A stretch of 5,525 nt of DNA from Brachybacterium sp. (GTDB lineage Bacteria > Actinomycetota > Actinomycetes > Actinomycetales > Dermabacteraceae), in contig JAKDNE010000225.1 in assembly GCA_030451965.1 (NCBI GenBank), forward strand, positions 1 through 5,525, in the 5' to 3' direction. Numbering within the stretch: the stretch's first letter is position 1; each line of letters starts with the position of its first letter. Shown piece by piece: positions 1-5,525 of the stretch. A model generated the notes under the pieces. That model saw only the letters and a list, made by a program, of their open reading frames with translations. It had not been told where the DNA came from and ran no database searches. Both the position numbers and the translations under genes were made by a program.

Positions 1-1548
1 GGCATCGTCGCCGGCATCGGCGCCTGCGCCCCCAGCGATGACGGCGGCGGCGGCGCCGGTTCCGGCGGGGACGGCCCCGCCGGCGAGGAGAACCCGGACG
101 GTCACATCAGTGCCGCCATCGGGTACGAGCTCGGCACCAACGGCTACGACCCGATGACCACCACGGCTGCGCTGACCATCGCCGTCAACTGGCACACCCT
201 GGAGGGCCTCACGGAGCTCGACCCCGTGAGCCGCGAGGCCTACGCGGCACTGGCCTCCGAGCTGCCCTCGGCGGACGGCACCAGCGTCGACGTCACCCTG
301 CGGGACGGTGCGGTGTTCCACGACGGCTCCCCGGTCACCGCCGAGGACGTCGTGTTCTCCTTCGAGCGCGTCCAGGACCCGGCCAACGCCTCGCTGTACG
401 CCCAGTTCATCCCCTTCATCGAGTCGGTCGAGGCGCAGGACGACACCACCGTCACCTTCACGCTGGCCCATCCCACCGGCGTCTTCGCCGAACGTCTCTC
501 GACGGTGAAGATCGTCCCCAAGGCGGCGGTGGAGGCCGACCCGGACGCCTTCGATTCGAACCCGGTGGGCTCCGGCCCCTGGAGGATGACCGACAACTCC
601 GCTGCCTCGAAGATCGTCGAGTTCGAGCGGAACGACGACTACACGGGCCCATTGCCCGCCCGCGCGGCGACCATGAGCTGGCAGGTGATCCCCGACCCCT
701 CGACCCGCACCAATGCGCTGCAGTCCGAGACGGTCCAGGCCATCGATTCGGTCCCCTACCTGTCGATCGACCAGCTGTCGGCGACCAACAGCGTCGAGTC
801 CGTCGGCGGCTTCGGTCTGCTGTTCGCGATGTTCAACAACAGCGAGGACAACCCCTTCAACGACCTGAAGAACCGTCAGGCCTTCCTCTACGCGATCGAT
901 ATGGACAAGGTCATCGCGACCGGTCTGTCCGACCAGGCGGAGCCGGCCAGCTGCTTCGTGCAGAAGGACCACCCGAACTACCAGGAGGCCTCGACGGTCT
1001 ACTCGCTGGATCTGGAGAAGGCGAAGTCCCTCTTCGCCGAGACGGGGCTGACCTCGTTCCGGATGCTGTGCACCGACCACGACTGGGTGGCCCAGTGCAC
1101 CCCGATCATCCAGGAGTCCCTGGTGGCGGCCGGCGTGGACGTGCAGTTCGAGCAGAAGCAGTCTGCGGACGTCTACACCACGATCGACGGCGACCCCGAC
1201 GCCTTCGACGTCGTGCTCGCGCCCGGTGATCCCTCGGTCTTCGGCAACGACCCCGACCTGCTCATGCGCTGGTGGTACGGCGGCGACGTCTGGACCGACA
1301 ACCGGATGCACTGGAAGGGCCAGCCCGCCTACGACGAGACGCAGACCCTCCTGGATCAGGGTCTGGAGGCCGCAGACCCCGACGAGCAGCAGCAGATCTG
1401 GGGCGAGCTGTTCGACCTGCTCTCCGACGAGGTGCCGCTGTACCCCCTGTTCCATCGCAAGGCCCCGACCGGCTGGGACGACACGACGCTGGTGGACTTC
1501 CAGCCGATCTCCCTGACCGGGCTCAGCTTCATCGACGTCGCCTCGACC
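1..1548 (+). other. Solute-binding protein portion (component A), lipoprotein, start missing
   Basis: This is the part of the open frame that corresponds to a normal stand-alone family 5 binding protein, about 508 residues from the lipidated cysteine, which is usual for the family. Homologues as I remember them end shortly after a TGLSF-type segment, which here lies at about 1516–1530, so the natural C-terminus would be expected near 1548. Three cysteines occur in the second lobe (codons at 952–954, 1069–1071 and 1096–1098). The last two are nine residues apart and could form an extracellular disulfide. The ligand is unknown: members of this family bind di- and oligopeptides, nickel complexes, sugars or other small molecules, and no residue here decides between them. 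Confidence 0.85.
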
Positions 1549-2610
1549 TACGCCCGCTGCGCCGCGGCGTCGGAGTCGGCCGCCGCGGCCTACCCCGACG
1601 CCCGTCCGCCTGCTCCCACCCACCGCGCCGCCACGGAGGACCCCGTGAACCAACTCGTCCGACTGATCGGGCGGAGACTGCTCGCACTGCCCTTGATGAT
1701 CCTCGGCGTCACGCTGCTGGTCTTCGTGATCATGTCTTTCTCCCCCGCAGATCCTGCACGACTCGCCCTCGGCGAGGCCGCCTCACCGCAGGCCCTCGAG
1801 AACTACCGCGAGGCCAACGGGCTCAACGACCCGATCTGGCTGCGCTACTTCACGTTCCTGGCCGGTATGGTCCGCGGCGACCTGGGCACCAGCAGCGGCG
1901 ACGTCCCGGTGACCGAGCTCGTCGCACGGGCCTTCCCGATCACCCTGCAGCTGACCTTCCTCGGCCTCGCGATCGCGATCGTCCTCTCGGCGATCCTCGG
2001 CGTGCTGGGCGCCCTGTTCCGCGACCGCTGGGTGGACCAGGCGATCCGTGTGCTCACGATCGCCTCGCTGGCGACCCCGTCCTTCTGGCTCGCGATCCTC
2101 CTGATCCAGTGGCTCGGTGACATCCCCGGCGGGTGGGGCATATTCCCGGCGCTGGTGACGCGATGGGTGGGTGTCTTCGACGATCCCGCCACCTATCTGC
2201 GCAACGTAGCCCTGCCGGCCTTCGCGCTGGGGCTCCCGGTAGCCGGCTCCCTGACTCGCGTGGTCCGCACCGCGATGGTCGAGGAGCTCGACCGCGACTA
2301 CGTGCGCACCGCCGTCGGCGCCGGGATCCCGTACCCCGTGGTCGTCGGCCGCAACGTGCTGCGCAATGCCCTCATCACCCCGATCACCGTCCTCGGCCTC
2401 CGGGTCGGCTACCTCATGGGCGGCGCGGTGATCATCGAGATCATCTTCAACATCCAGGCCATGGGGCAGCTCATCCTCGACGGCGTGGTCCGCAACGACG
2501 TGTACCTCGTCCAGGGCGTGACCCTCGTGGTCGCCATCGCCTTCATCGTCGTGAACATCATCGTCGACATGCTGTACGTCATCGTCAATCCTCGGATCAG
2601 GAGCATCTGA
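1..2610 (+). CDS. Solute-binding lipoprotein (family 5) in frame with Dpp/Opp-type permease B; 5'-partial
   Basis: Frame 1 is open from the first base to the TGA at 2608–2610, so the gene starts upstream. The first ATG in frame (154) is not the start, because it lies downstream of the lipoprotein cysteine and inside the binding domain. Codons 1–9 are the end of a type II signal peptide, Cys9 (25–27) is the lipidation site, and codons 10–33 are a Gly/Asp/Ser tether. Codons ~36–516 match the SBP_bac_5 peptide/nickel-binding fold, with the hallmark LRDGAVFHDGSPVTAEDVVF near codons 100–119 and the usual GSGPW and PLYPLF segments. A ~32-residue Ala/Pro-rich stretch follows, then a full six-segment BPD_transp_1 permease (codons 549–869). 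The binding protein catches ligand outside the membrane and the permease forms half of the channel. Separate genes are the family rule, so the lack of any stop between them is odd. The protein family is certain; whether one fused polypeptide is made is not. Confidence 0.85.
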   Translation, partial: GIVAGIGACAPSDDGGGGAGSGGDGPAGEENPDGHISAAIGYELGTNGYDPMTTTAALTIAVNWHTLEGLTELDPVSREAYAALASELPSADGTSVDVTLRDGAVFHDGSPVTAEDVVFSFERVQDPANASLYAQFIPFIESVEAQDDTTVTFTLAHPTGVFAERLSTVKIVPKAAVEADPDAFDSNPVGSGPWRMTDNSAASKIVEFERNDDYTGPLPARAATMSWQVIPDPSTRTNALQSETVQAIDSVPYLSIDQLSATNSVESVGGFGLLFAMFNNSEDNPFNDLKNRQAFLYAIDMDKVIATGLSDQAEPASCFVQKDHPNYQEASTVYSLDLEKAKSLFAETGLTSFRMLCTDHDWVAQCTPIIQESLVAAGVDVQFEQKQSADVYTTIDGDPDAFDVVLAPGDPSVFGNDPDLLMRWWYGGDVWTDNRMHWKGQPAYDETQTLLDQGLEAADPDEQQQIWGELFDLLSDEVPLYPLFHRKAPTGWDDTTLVDFQPISLTGLSFIDVASTYARCAAASESAAAAYPDARPPAPTHRAATEDPVNQLVRLIGRRLLALPLMILGVTLLVFVIMSFSPADPARLALGEAASPQALENYREANGLNDPIWLRYFTFLAGMVRGDLGTSSGDVPVTELVARAFPITLQLTFLGLAIAIVLSAILGVLGALFRDRWVDQAIRVLTIASLATPSFWLAILLIQWLGDIPGGWGIFPALVTRWVGVFDDPATYLRNVALPAFALGLPVAGSLTRVVRTAMVEELDRDYVRTAVGAGIPYPVVVGRNVLRNALITPITVLGLRVGYLMGGAVIIEIIFNIQAMGQLILDGVVRNDVYLVQGVTLVVAIAFIVVNIIVDMLYVIVNPRIRSI
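7..27 (+). other. Lipobox and end of type II signal peptide
   Basis: Codons 3–9 read VAGIGAC, and the I-G-A-C at 16–27 fits a lipobox in which Cys9 becomes the diacylglycerol-modified first residue after signal peptidase II cleavage. A flexible Gly/Asp/Ser/Glu-rich tether follows, as in many actinobacterial lipoproteins. The charged n-region and most of the hydrophobic core lie before the window, so this is a partial view. The small residues before the cysteine and the tether after it make the call firm. Confidence 0.8.
1549..1644 (+). other. Low-complexity linker joining binding protein to permease
   Basis: These 32 codons run from the expected end of the binding protein to the expected start of the permease. 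They are rich in Ala, Pro, Ser and Asp, show no hydrophobic segment, and match no part of either family that I know. No stop occurs here in frame 1. The frame 2 reading reaches TGA at 1646–1648, which overlaps the GTG at 1645. Codons TAC 1549–1551, TGC 1558–1560 and TAC 1591–1593 are each one substitution away from a stop. The stretch looks like former intergenic or spacer DNA that is now read through, but it could be a true linker. Confidence 0.6.
1635..1639 (+). promoter_or_regulatory. Internal Shine-Dalgarno before permease GTG
   Basis: GGAGG at 1635–1639 lies five bases before GTG 1645–1647, good spacing for initiation. It sits exactly where a stand-alone permease of this family would begin, which argues that ribosomes start here even though the upstream frame is open. 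Confidence 0.65.
1645..2610 (+). CDS. ABC importer permease subunit B (DppB/OppB type), from internal GTG start
   Basis: Starting at GTG 1645 gives 321 residues, the normal length for DppB/OppB-type permeases. This subunit forms the substrate channel with the C-type permease. I see TM1 at ~12–32, the family's NGLNDP and RGDLGTS segments at ~58–83, TM2 ~100–124, TM3 ~135–157, TM4 ~188–205, a cytoplasmic EAA-type loop at ~219–246 (conserved Gly in AVGAGIP) that contacts an ATPase, TM5 ~247–265 and TM6 ~290–314. Arg6, Arg10 and Arg11 precede TM1, so the positive-inside rule puts the N-terminus in the cytoplasm. That supports initiation here rather than synthesis as an extension of an extracellular binding protein. 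The start is a choice based on length, the GGAGG site and topology; the same frame is also open upstream. The next gene follows after one base. Confidence 0.7.
   Translation: MNQLVRLIGRRLLALPLMILGVTLLVFVIMSFSPADPARLALGEAASPQALENYREANGLNDPIWLRYFTFLAGMVRGDLGTSSGDVPVTELVARAFPITLQLTFLGLAIAIVLSAILGVLGALFRDRWVDQAIRVLTIASLATPSFWLAILLIQWLGDIPGGWGIFPALVTRWVGVFDDPATYLRNVALPAFALGLPVAGSLTRVVRTAMVEELDRDYVRTAVGAGIPYPVVVGRNVLRNALITPITVLGLRVGYLMGGAVIIEIIFNIQAMGQLILDGVVRNDVYLVQGVTLVVAIAFIVVNIIVDMLYVIVNPRIRSI
2599..2603 (+). promoter_or_regulatory. Shine-Dalgarno for permease–ATPase fusion gene
   Basis: AGGAG at 2599–2603 lies inside the last codons of the preceding gene, eight bases before ATG 2612. With only one base between the TGA (2608–2610) and the ATG, the two genes are probably translationally coupled. 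Confidence 0.7.
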
Positions 2611-2611
2611 C

Positions 2612-4645
2612 ATGCGACCCCACCTCGGATCTCGGCTCCGGTCGGTCAGCGGCTCGGCGCCGGCCCCCTTCCGCTCGCTGCCTCTGCCCAGTCGCATCTC
2701 GGTCATCTTCCTGGCCCTGCTCGGACTGGTGGCGGTCTTCGCCCCGTGGGTCAGCCAGTACGGGCCCCTCACCACCGGCACCCCCGTTCAGGCCCCCGGT
2801 GCGGAGCACTGGATGGGCACGGACGCGATCGGTCGGGACATCTTCTCCCGGGTCACCCACGGCGCCCGCTCCTCCCTGCTGATCGGGCTGGCCGCCACCG
2901 GGGCCGCCCTCGTGGTGGCCGCGGTGGTCGGATCGATCGCCGCGACCGGCGCGAAGTGGCTCTCCGAGATCGTGATGCGGGTGATGGACGTGGTGATGTC
3001 CTTCCCGGGGATCGCGCTCGCCGCGGTGTTCGTGGCGGTGTTCGGCACCTCGCTGCCGGTGCTGATCTTCGCCATCGGCTTCCTCTACGTGCCCCAGCTG
3101 GCCCGCGTGGTGCGCGCCAACGTGCTCTCCCAGTTCGGGGAGGACTACGTCGCCGCCTCCCAGGTGATGGGCGCCTCGACGCCGTGGATCCTGTTCAAGC
3201 ACGTGGCCCGCAACTGCATCGCGCCGATCATGGTGTTCGCGACGGTGCTGGTCGCGGACGCGATCGTGCTCGAGGCCTCCCTGTCCTTCATCAACGCGGG
3301 CGTCCAGCCCCCGAGCCCGTCGTGGGGGAACATCCTCGCCAACGGCAAGCAGCTGCTGCTGTCGGGCTACTGGTGGCCGACCTTCTTCCCCGGTCTGATG
3401 ATCCTGCTGACCACCCTCGCGCTGAACATCCTCTCCGAGGGTCTGACCGACGCGATGGCGAGCCCCCGGGTGAAGGCCGACGTCGAGACCGAGGACGCCA
3501 CCTCGGCCGCGGACGAGCGCGAGTCCGGTGACGGCGCGCCGACGCCGCAGGAGCTCGCGGCGACCCCGGACGTGCTCGGGACGATCGACGAGGAGACAGC
3601 GCAGCGTCTGCTGCGACAGTCCCTGTCCGGCCTGCGCGCCGCCGAGCTCTCCCGCCCCGAGCGGGCGGCGACCGACGATTCCGCAGAGCCCCTGCTCTCG
3701 GTCCAGGACCTGCGGGTCGCCTTCCCCGGAGCGCACGAGGACGTCGACATCCTCGACGGGATCTCCTTCGAGGTCCGTCCCGGCGAGACGATGGGCCTGG
3801 TCGGCGAGTCCGGCTCCGGCAAGTCCGTGGCCAGCCTCGCGATCATGGGCCTGCTGCCCCGCACGGCACGGATCAGCGGCTCGATCATGCTCGGCAGCAC
3901 CGATCTGCTCACGCTCCCGCCCAAGCGGCGCAACGCCCTGCGCGGGCACGAGATCGCCATGATCTACCAGGACGCCCTCAGCTCGCTGAACCCCTCGATG
4001 CTGATCCGCTCGCAGATGGCGCAGCTGACCAGCCGCGGCGGCACCCGCAGCGCCGAGGAGCTGCTCGAGCTGGTGGGCCTGGACCCCTCGCGGACGCTCT
4101 CCTCGTACCCGCACGAACTCTCGGGCGGGCAGCGTCAGCGGGTGCTGATCGCGATGGCCCTGACCCGCGACCCGAAGCTGGTGATCGCCGATGAGCCCAC
4201 CACCGCCCTGGACGTCACCGTGCAGAAGCAGGTCGTGGACCTGCTGAATCGGCTGCGGGAGGAGCTCGGCTTCGCGATGGTGTTCGTCAGCCACGATCTC
4301 GCGCTGGTGTCCCAGCTCGCCGACCGGATCACCGTGATGTATGCGGGCCAGGTCATGGAGCAGGCCACCACCCATGAGCTGCTCATCGATCCCCGCCACG
4401 AGTACACCCGCGGCCTGCTGGGCTCGGTGCTGTCGATCGAGGCCGGGGCCGAGCGCCTCCACCAGGTCTCCGGCACCGTGCCCTCCCCGAAGGACTTCGC
4501 CCGCGGTGACCGCTTCGCCCCGCGCTCGCTGGACCCGGCGGCCGATCCGACCGCGCGCCCGCGACTGCTCGATGTCGGCGTCCCGGGCCACCGCGTCTCC
4601 TCCACCGGCACCGTTCCCGCCCCCCTCGAAGGAGGATCGCGATGA
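2612..4645 (+). CDS. ABC importer permease C fused to ATPase D (DppC–DppD type)
   Basis: This 677-residue protein joins the second channel subunit to one ATP-hydrolysing subunit, an arrangement well known in Actinobacteria. Residues 1–285 are a DppC-type permease: TM1 ~29–47, the hallmark GTDAIGRDIFSR at 69–80, further membrane segments, the EAA loop ~178–205 (DYVAASQVMGAS) and a last segment ending near ~280. Residues ~286–358 are a charged, Asp/Glu/Ala-rich cytoplasmic linker. The ABC domain starts at ~360, with Walker A GESGSGKS 398–405 (Lys404), Q-loop Gln453, signature LSGGQ 503–507, Walker B Asp527 with catalytic Glu528, and His561 of the H-loop. All are intact. The C-terminal oligopeptide-transporter domain (~600–677) keeps the VPSP, GDRFAPR and GHRV framework but has no cysteines where related proteins carry an iron–sulfur motif. 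The gene follows the permease by one base and overlaps the next by four (ATGA), so it sits inside a tight operon. Confidence 0.95.
   Translation: MRPHLGSRLRSVSGSAPAPFRSLPLPSRISVIFLALLGLVAVFAPWVSQYGPLTTGTPVQAPGAEHWMGTDAIGRDIFSRVTHGARSSLLIGLAATGAALVVAAVVGSIAATGAKWLSEIVMRVMDVVMSFPGIALAAVFVAVFGTSLPVLIFAIGFLYVPQLARVVRANVLSQFGEDYVAASQVMGASTPWILFKHVARNCIAPIMVFATVLVADAIVLEASLSFINAGVQPPSPSWGNILANGKQLLLSGYWWPTFFPGLMILLTTLALNILSEGLTDAMASPRVKADVETEDATSAADERESGDGAPTPQELAATPDVLGTIDEETAQRLLRQSLSGLRAAELSRPERAATDDSAEPLLSVQDLRVAFPGAHEDVDILDGISFEVRPGETMGLVGESGSGKSVASLAIMGLLPRTARISGSIMLGSTDLLTLPPKRRNALRGHEIAMIYQDALSSLNPSMLIRSQMAQLTSRGGTRSAEELLELVGLDPSRTLSSYPHELSGGQRQRVLIAMALTRDPKLVIADEPTTALDVTVQKQVVDLLNRLREELGFAMVFVSHDLALVSQLADRITVMYAGQVMEQATTHELLIDPRHEYTRGLLGSVLSIEAGAERLHQVSGTVPSPKDFARGDRFAPRSLDPAADPTARPRLLDVGVPGHRVSSTGTVPAPLEGGSR
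3467..3685 (+). other. Inter-domain linker between permease C and ATPase D
   Basis: About 73 codons (residues 286–358) separate the last membrane segment from the first strand of the ABC domain (PLLSV at 360–364). The first half is acidic and looks disordered. The second half, around TIDEETAQRLLRQSLSGLRA, has the pattern of an amphipathic helix. No known catalytic motif is present. Its length would let the ATPase domain dock on its own or on a neighbouring permease's EAA loop. This is a reading of composition only. Confidence 0.6.
4629..4635 (+). promoter_or_regulatory. Strong Shine-Dalgarno for second ATPase gene
   Basis: AAGGAGG at 4629–4635 is a near-complete anti-16S match, six bases before ATG 4642. 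It lies in the last codons of the upstream fusion gene and supports the ATGA-coupled start. Confidence 0.8.
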
Positions 4646-5472
4646 CCACCTCGCCCGCACAACCGCCCTCGGACCCCCTGGGCGCCGACCGGCCGCCGAC
4701 CCTCGAGCTGCAGGACGTGCACGTGGTCCACCGCCTGCGCAGCGGCAGCGTGCTGCATCCGGACACCATCCGGGCCGTCGACGGCGTGAGCGTCTCCGTC
4801 CGTCGCGGGGAGGTGCTGGGAGTGGTCGGGGAGTCCGGCTCCGGCAAGTCCACCCTCGCCCGGGTGATGACGGGTCTGCAGCCCGTCACCAGTGGGAGCG
4901 TGCTGTTCGACGGCACGCCCATGCGCGGCGGACGGTCCGCCCGCAAGGCGCTGGGACGGACCGTCTCGGTGGTCTTCCAGGACCCGTCCACCGCCCTGAA
5001 CCCGCGCCTGTCGGTGCGGGAGACCCTGCTGGACCCGCTGCGTGTGCATGGCATCGGCAGTGAGCGGGAGCGCCTGGCCCGGGTGAAGGATCTGCTGCAC
5101 CTGGTGGGTCTGCCCCAGTCGGTGATCGCCGTCCTGCCGCGGCAGCTCTCGGGCGGTCAGCGCCAGCGAGTCGCGATCGCCCGCGCCCTGGCGCTGGAGC
5201 CGCAGATCATCGTCGCCGACGAACCGACCAGCGCTCTCGACGTATCGGTCCGCGCCCAGGTGCTGAACCTGCTCACAGACCTCAAGCGCGAGCTGGGGCT
5301 GGGGCTGGTCTTCATCTCCCACGACATCAGCACCGTCCGCTTCATCTCGGATTCGATCATCGTCATGAACCACGGCCGCGTCGTGGAGCGCGGCACCGCA
5401 GCCGAGGTCTTCACCGAGGCGCAGGACGAGTACACCCGCACGCTGCTGGCCGCCGCGCCGGCGCTGCTCTGA
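4642..5472 (+). CDS. ABC importer ATPase F (DppF/OppF type)
   Basis: This 276-residue cytoplasmic ATPase pairs with the ABC domain of the preceding fusion protein to power the importer. I see Walker A GESGSGKST at 63–71 (Lys69), Q-loop Gln113 in VVFQDPSTALNPRLS, signature LSGGQRQRVAIARAL from 169, Walker B Asp193 with catalytic Glu194, D-loop SALD and H-loop His227. The DppF-type assignment rests on its position as the last ATPase gene and the FQDP...LNPR Q-loop style. The protein stops about ten residues after the EYTRTLL helix. It therefore lacks the C-terminal oligopeptide-transporter extension that brings many DppF/OppF proteins to ~320 residues or more. The start is fixed by AAGGAGG and the four-base overlap with the upstream stop. 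The reading frame is intact, so the short length is not from a frameshift within the visible gene. Confidence 0.95.
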   Translation: MTTSPAQPPSDPLGADRPPTLELQDVHVVHRLRSGSVLHPDTIRAVDGVSVSVRRGEVLGVVGESGSGKSTLARVMTGLQPVTSGSVLFDGTPMRGGRSARKALGRTVSVVFQDPSTALNPRLSVRETLLDPLRVHGIGSERERLARVKDLLHLVGLPQSVIAVLPRQLSGGQRQRVAIARALALEPQIIVADEPTSALDVSVRAQVLNLLTDLKRELGLGLVFISHDISTVRFISDSIIVMNHGRVVERGTAAEVFTEAQDEYTRTLLAAAPALL

Positions 5473-5525
5473 GCACACCGGCCCACCAGTCCGCAGACCC
5501 CACCCCCTCTTCAAGGAGCATCACC
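5473..5525 (+). other. Short spacer to the next gene, no terminator seen
   Basis: The 53 bases after the stop of the second ATPase gene contain no GC-rich hairpin followed by a T-run and no evident promoter. The spacer ends in a ribosome binding site, so transcription probably continues into another gene of the same operon. Confidence 0.6.
5513..5518 (+). promoter_or_regulatory. Shine-Dalgarno for a gene starting just past the window
   Basis: AAGGAG at 5513–5518 is followed by seven bases to the window edge, which is ideal spacing for a start codon at about 5526. The gene itself is not visible. Peptide importer operons often continue with a peptidase, hydrolase or metabolic gene, but nothing here shows which. 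Confidence 0.65.

Noticed and set aside
1..150. Promoter or regulatory region at the window start
   Set aside because: The bases encode the signal peptide end, tether and first strand of the binding protein in frame, so this is coding DNA and the operon promoter lies upstream of the window.
154..156. ATG as the start of the binding protein
   Set aside because: The frame is open upstream with a lipobox cysteine at 25–27, and the binding fold begins before this codon. The true start lies outside the window.
1272..2120. A 282-codon plus-strand frame crossing the binding protein–permease junction
   Set aside because: The product is Arg/Pro/Ala-rich with no recognisable family, and it overlaps two frames with clear conserved domains. 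It is a shadow and not evidence of programmed frameshifting.
2597..4660. A 687-codon open frame on the minus strand, rich in His, Arg, Gly and Gln
   Set aside because: It is exactly antisense to the permease–ATPase fusion and reflects scarce stop codons in GC-rich DNA. Its product is low-complexity with no domain, while the plus strand has complete motifs.
4135..5514. A 459-codon minus-strand frame over the second ATPase
   Set aside because: It is antisense to a gene with all ABC motifs intact, has no domain of its own, and has biased composition.
5473..5525. A rho-independent terminator after the last gene
   Set aside because: No stem-loop with a following T-run is visible, and the stretch ends in a ribosome binding site.
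1..5525. CRISPR array, tRNA, insertion sequence, toxin–antitoxin or defence genes
   Set aside because: The window is almost wholly filled by transporter genes. I found no regularly spaced repeats, terminal inverted repeats or tRNA-like segments.

Overview
The window is an uninterrupted, plus-strand, very GC-rich stretch (roughly 70% by eye, with third codon positions almost all G or C) that encodes one complete peptide/nickel-type (Opp/Dpp family) ABC importer. Codon usage, a Gly/Asp-rich tether behind a lipoprotein cysteine, and a permease–ATPase fusion typical of Actinobacteria all point to a high-GC actinobacterium. A Micrococcales genus such as Brachybacterium is my guess; the family is inferred and the genus is not proven.

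Layout. Positions 1–1644 encode the lipid-anchored family 5 solute-binding protein (component A). Its start codon and most of its signal peptide lie before the window. With no stop codon, the same frame runs into the first permease subunit (component B, about 1645–2610). One base later, 2612–4645 encodes a fusion of the second permease (component C) with the first ATPase (component D). The second ATPase (component F, 4642–5472) starts in a four-base ATGA overlap. The last 53 bases hold no terminator that I can see and end with a strong ribosome binding site, so the operon probably continues with a gene starting at or just after the window edge.

How it works. The binding protein captures a peptide-like or other small ligand outside the cell and delivers it to the B/C membrane heterodimer. 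ATP binding and hydrolysis at the D/F nucleotide-binding heterodimer drive import. All Walker A, Q-loop, signature, Walker B and H-loop elements are intact in both ATPases. The substrate cannot be read from the sequence.

Most unusual points. (1) Components A and B share one open frame, although the binding protein must be outside and the permease N-terminus inside; a GTG with a good Shine-Dalgarno sits exactly at the expected permease start, so the fusion may be a lost stop, a sequence error, or a dual-product gene. (2) The C-terminal domain of component D keeps its usual framework but lacks all the cysteines that bind an iron–sulfur cluster in related OppD/DppD proteins. (3) Component F lacks that C-terminal domain altogether. 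I see no mobile element, CRISPR array, RNA gene or other undescribed system; the transporter itself is a familiar type with uncommon gene fusion.
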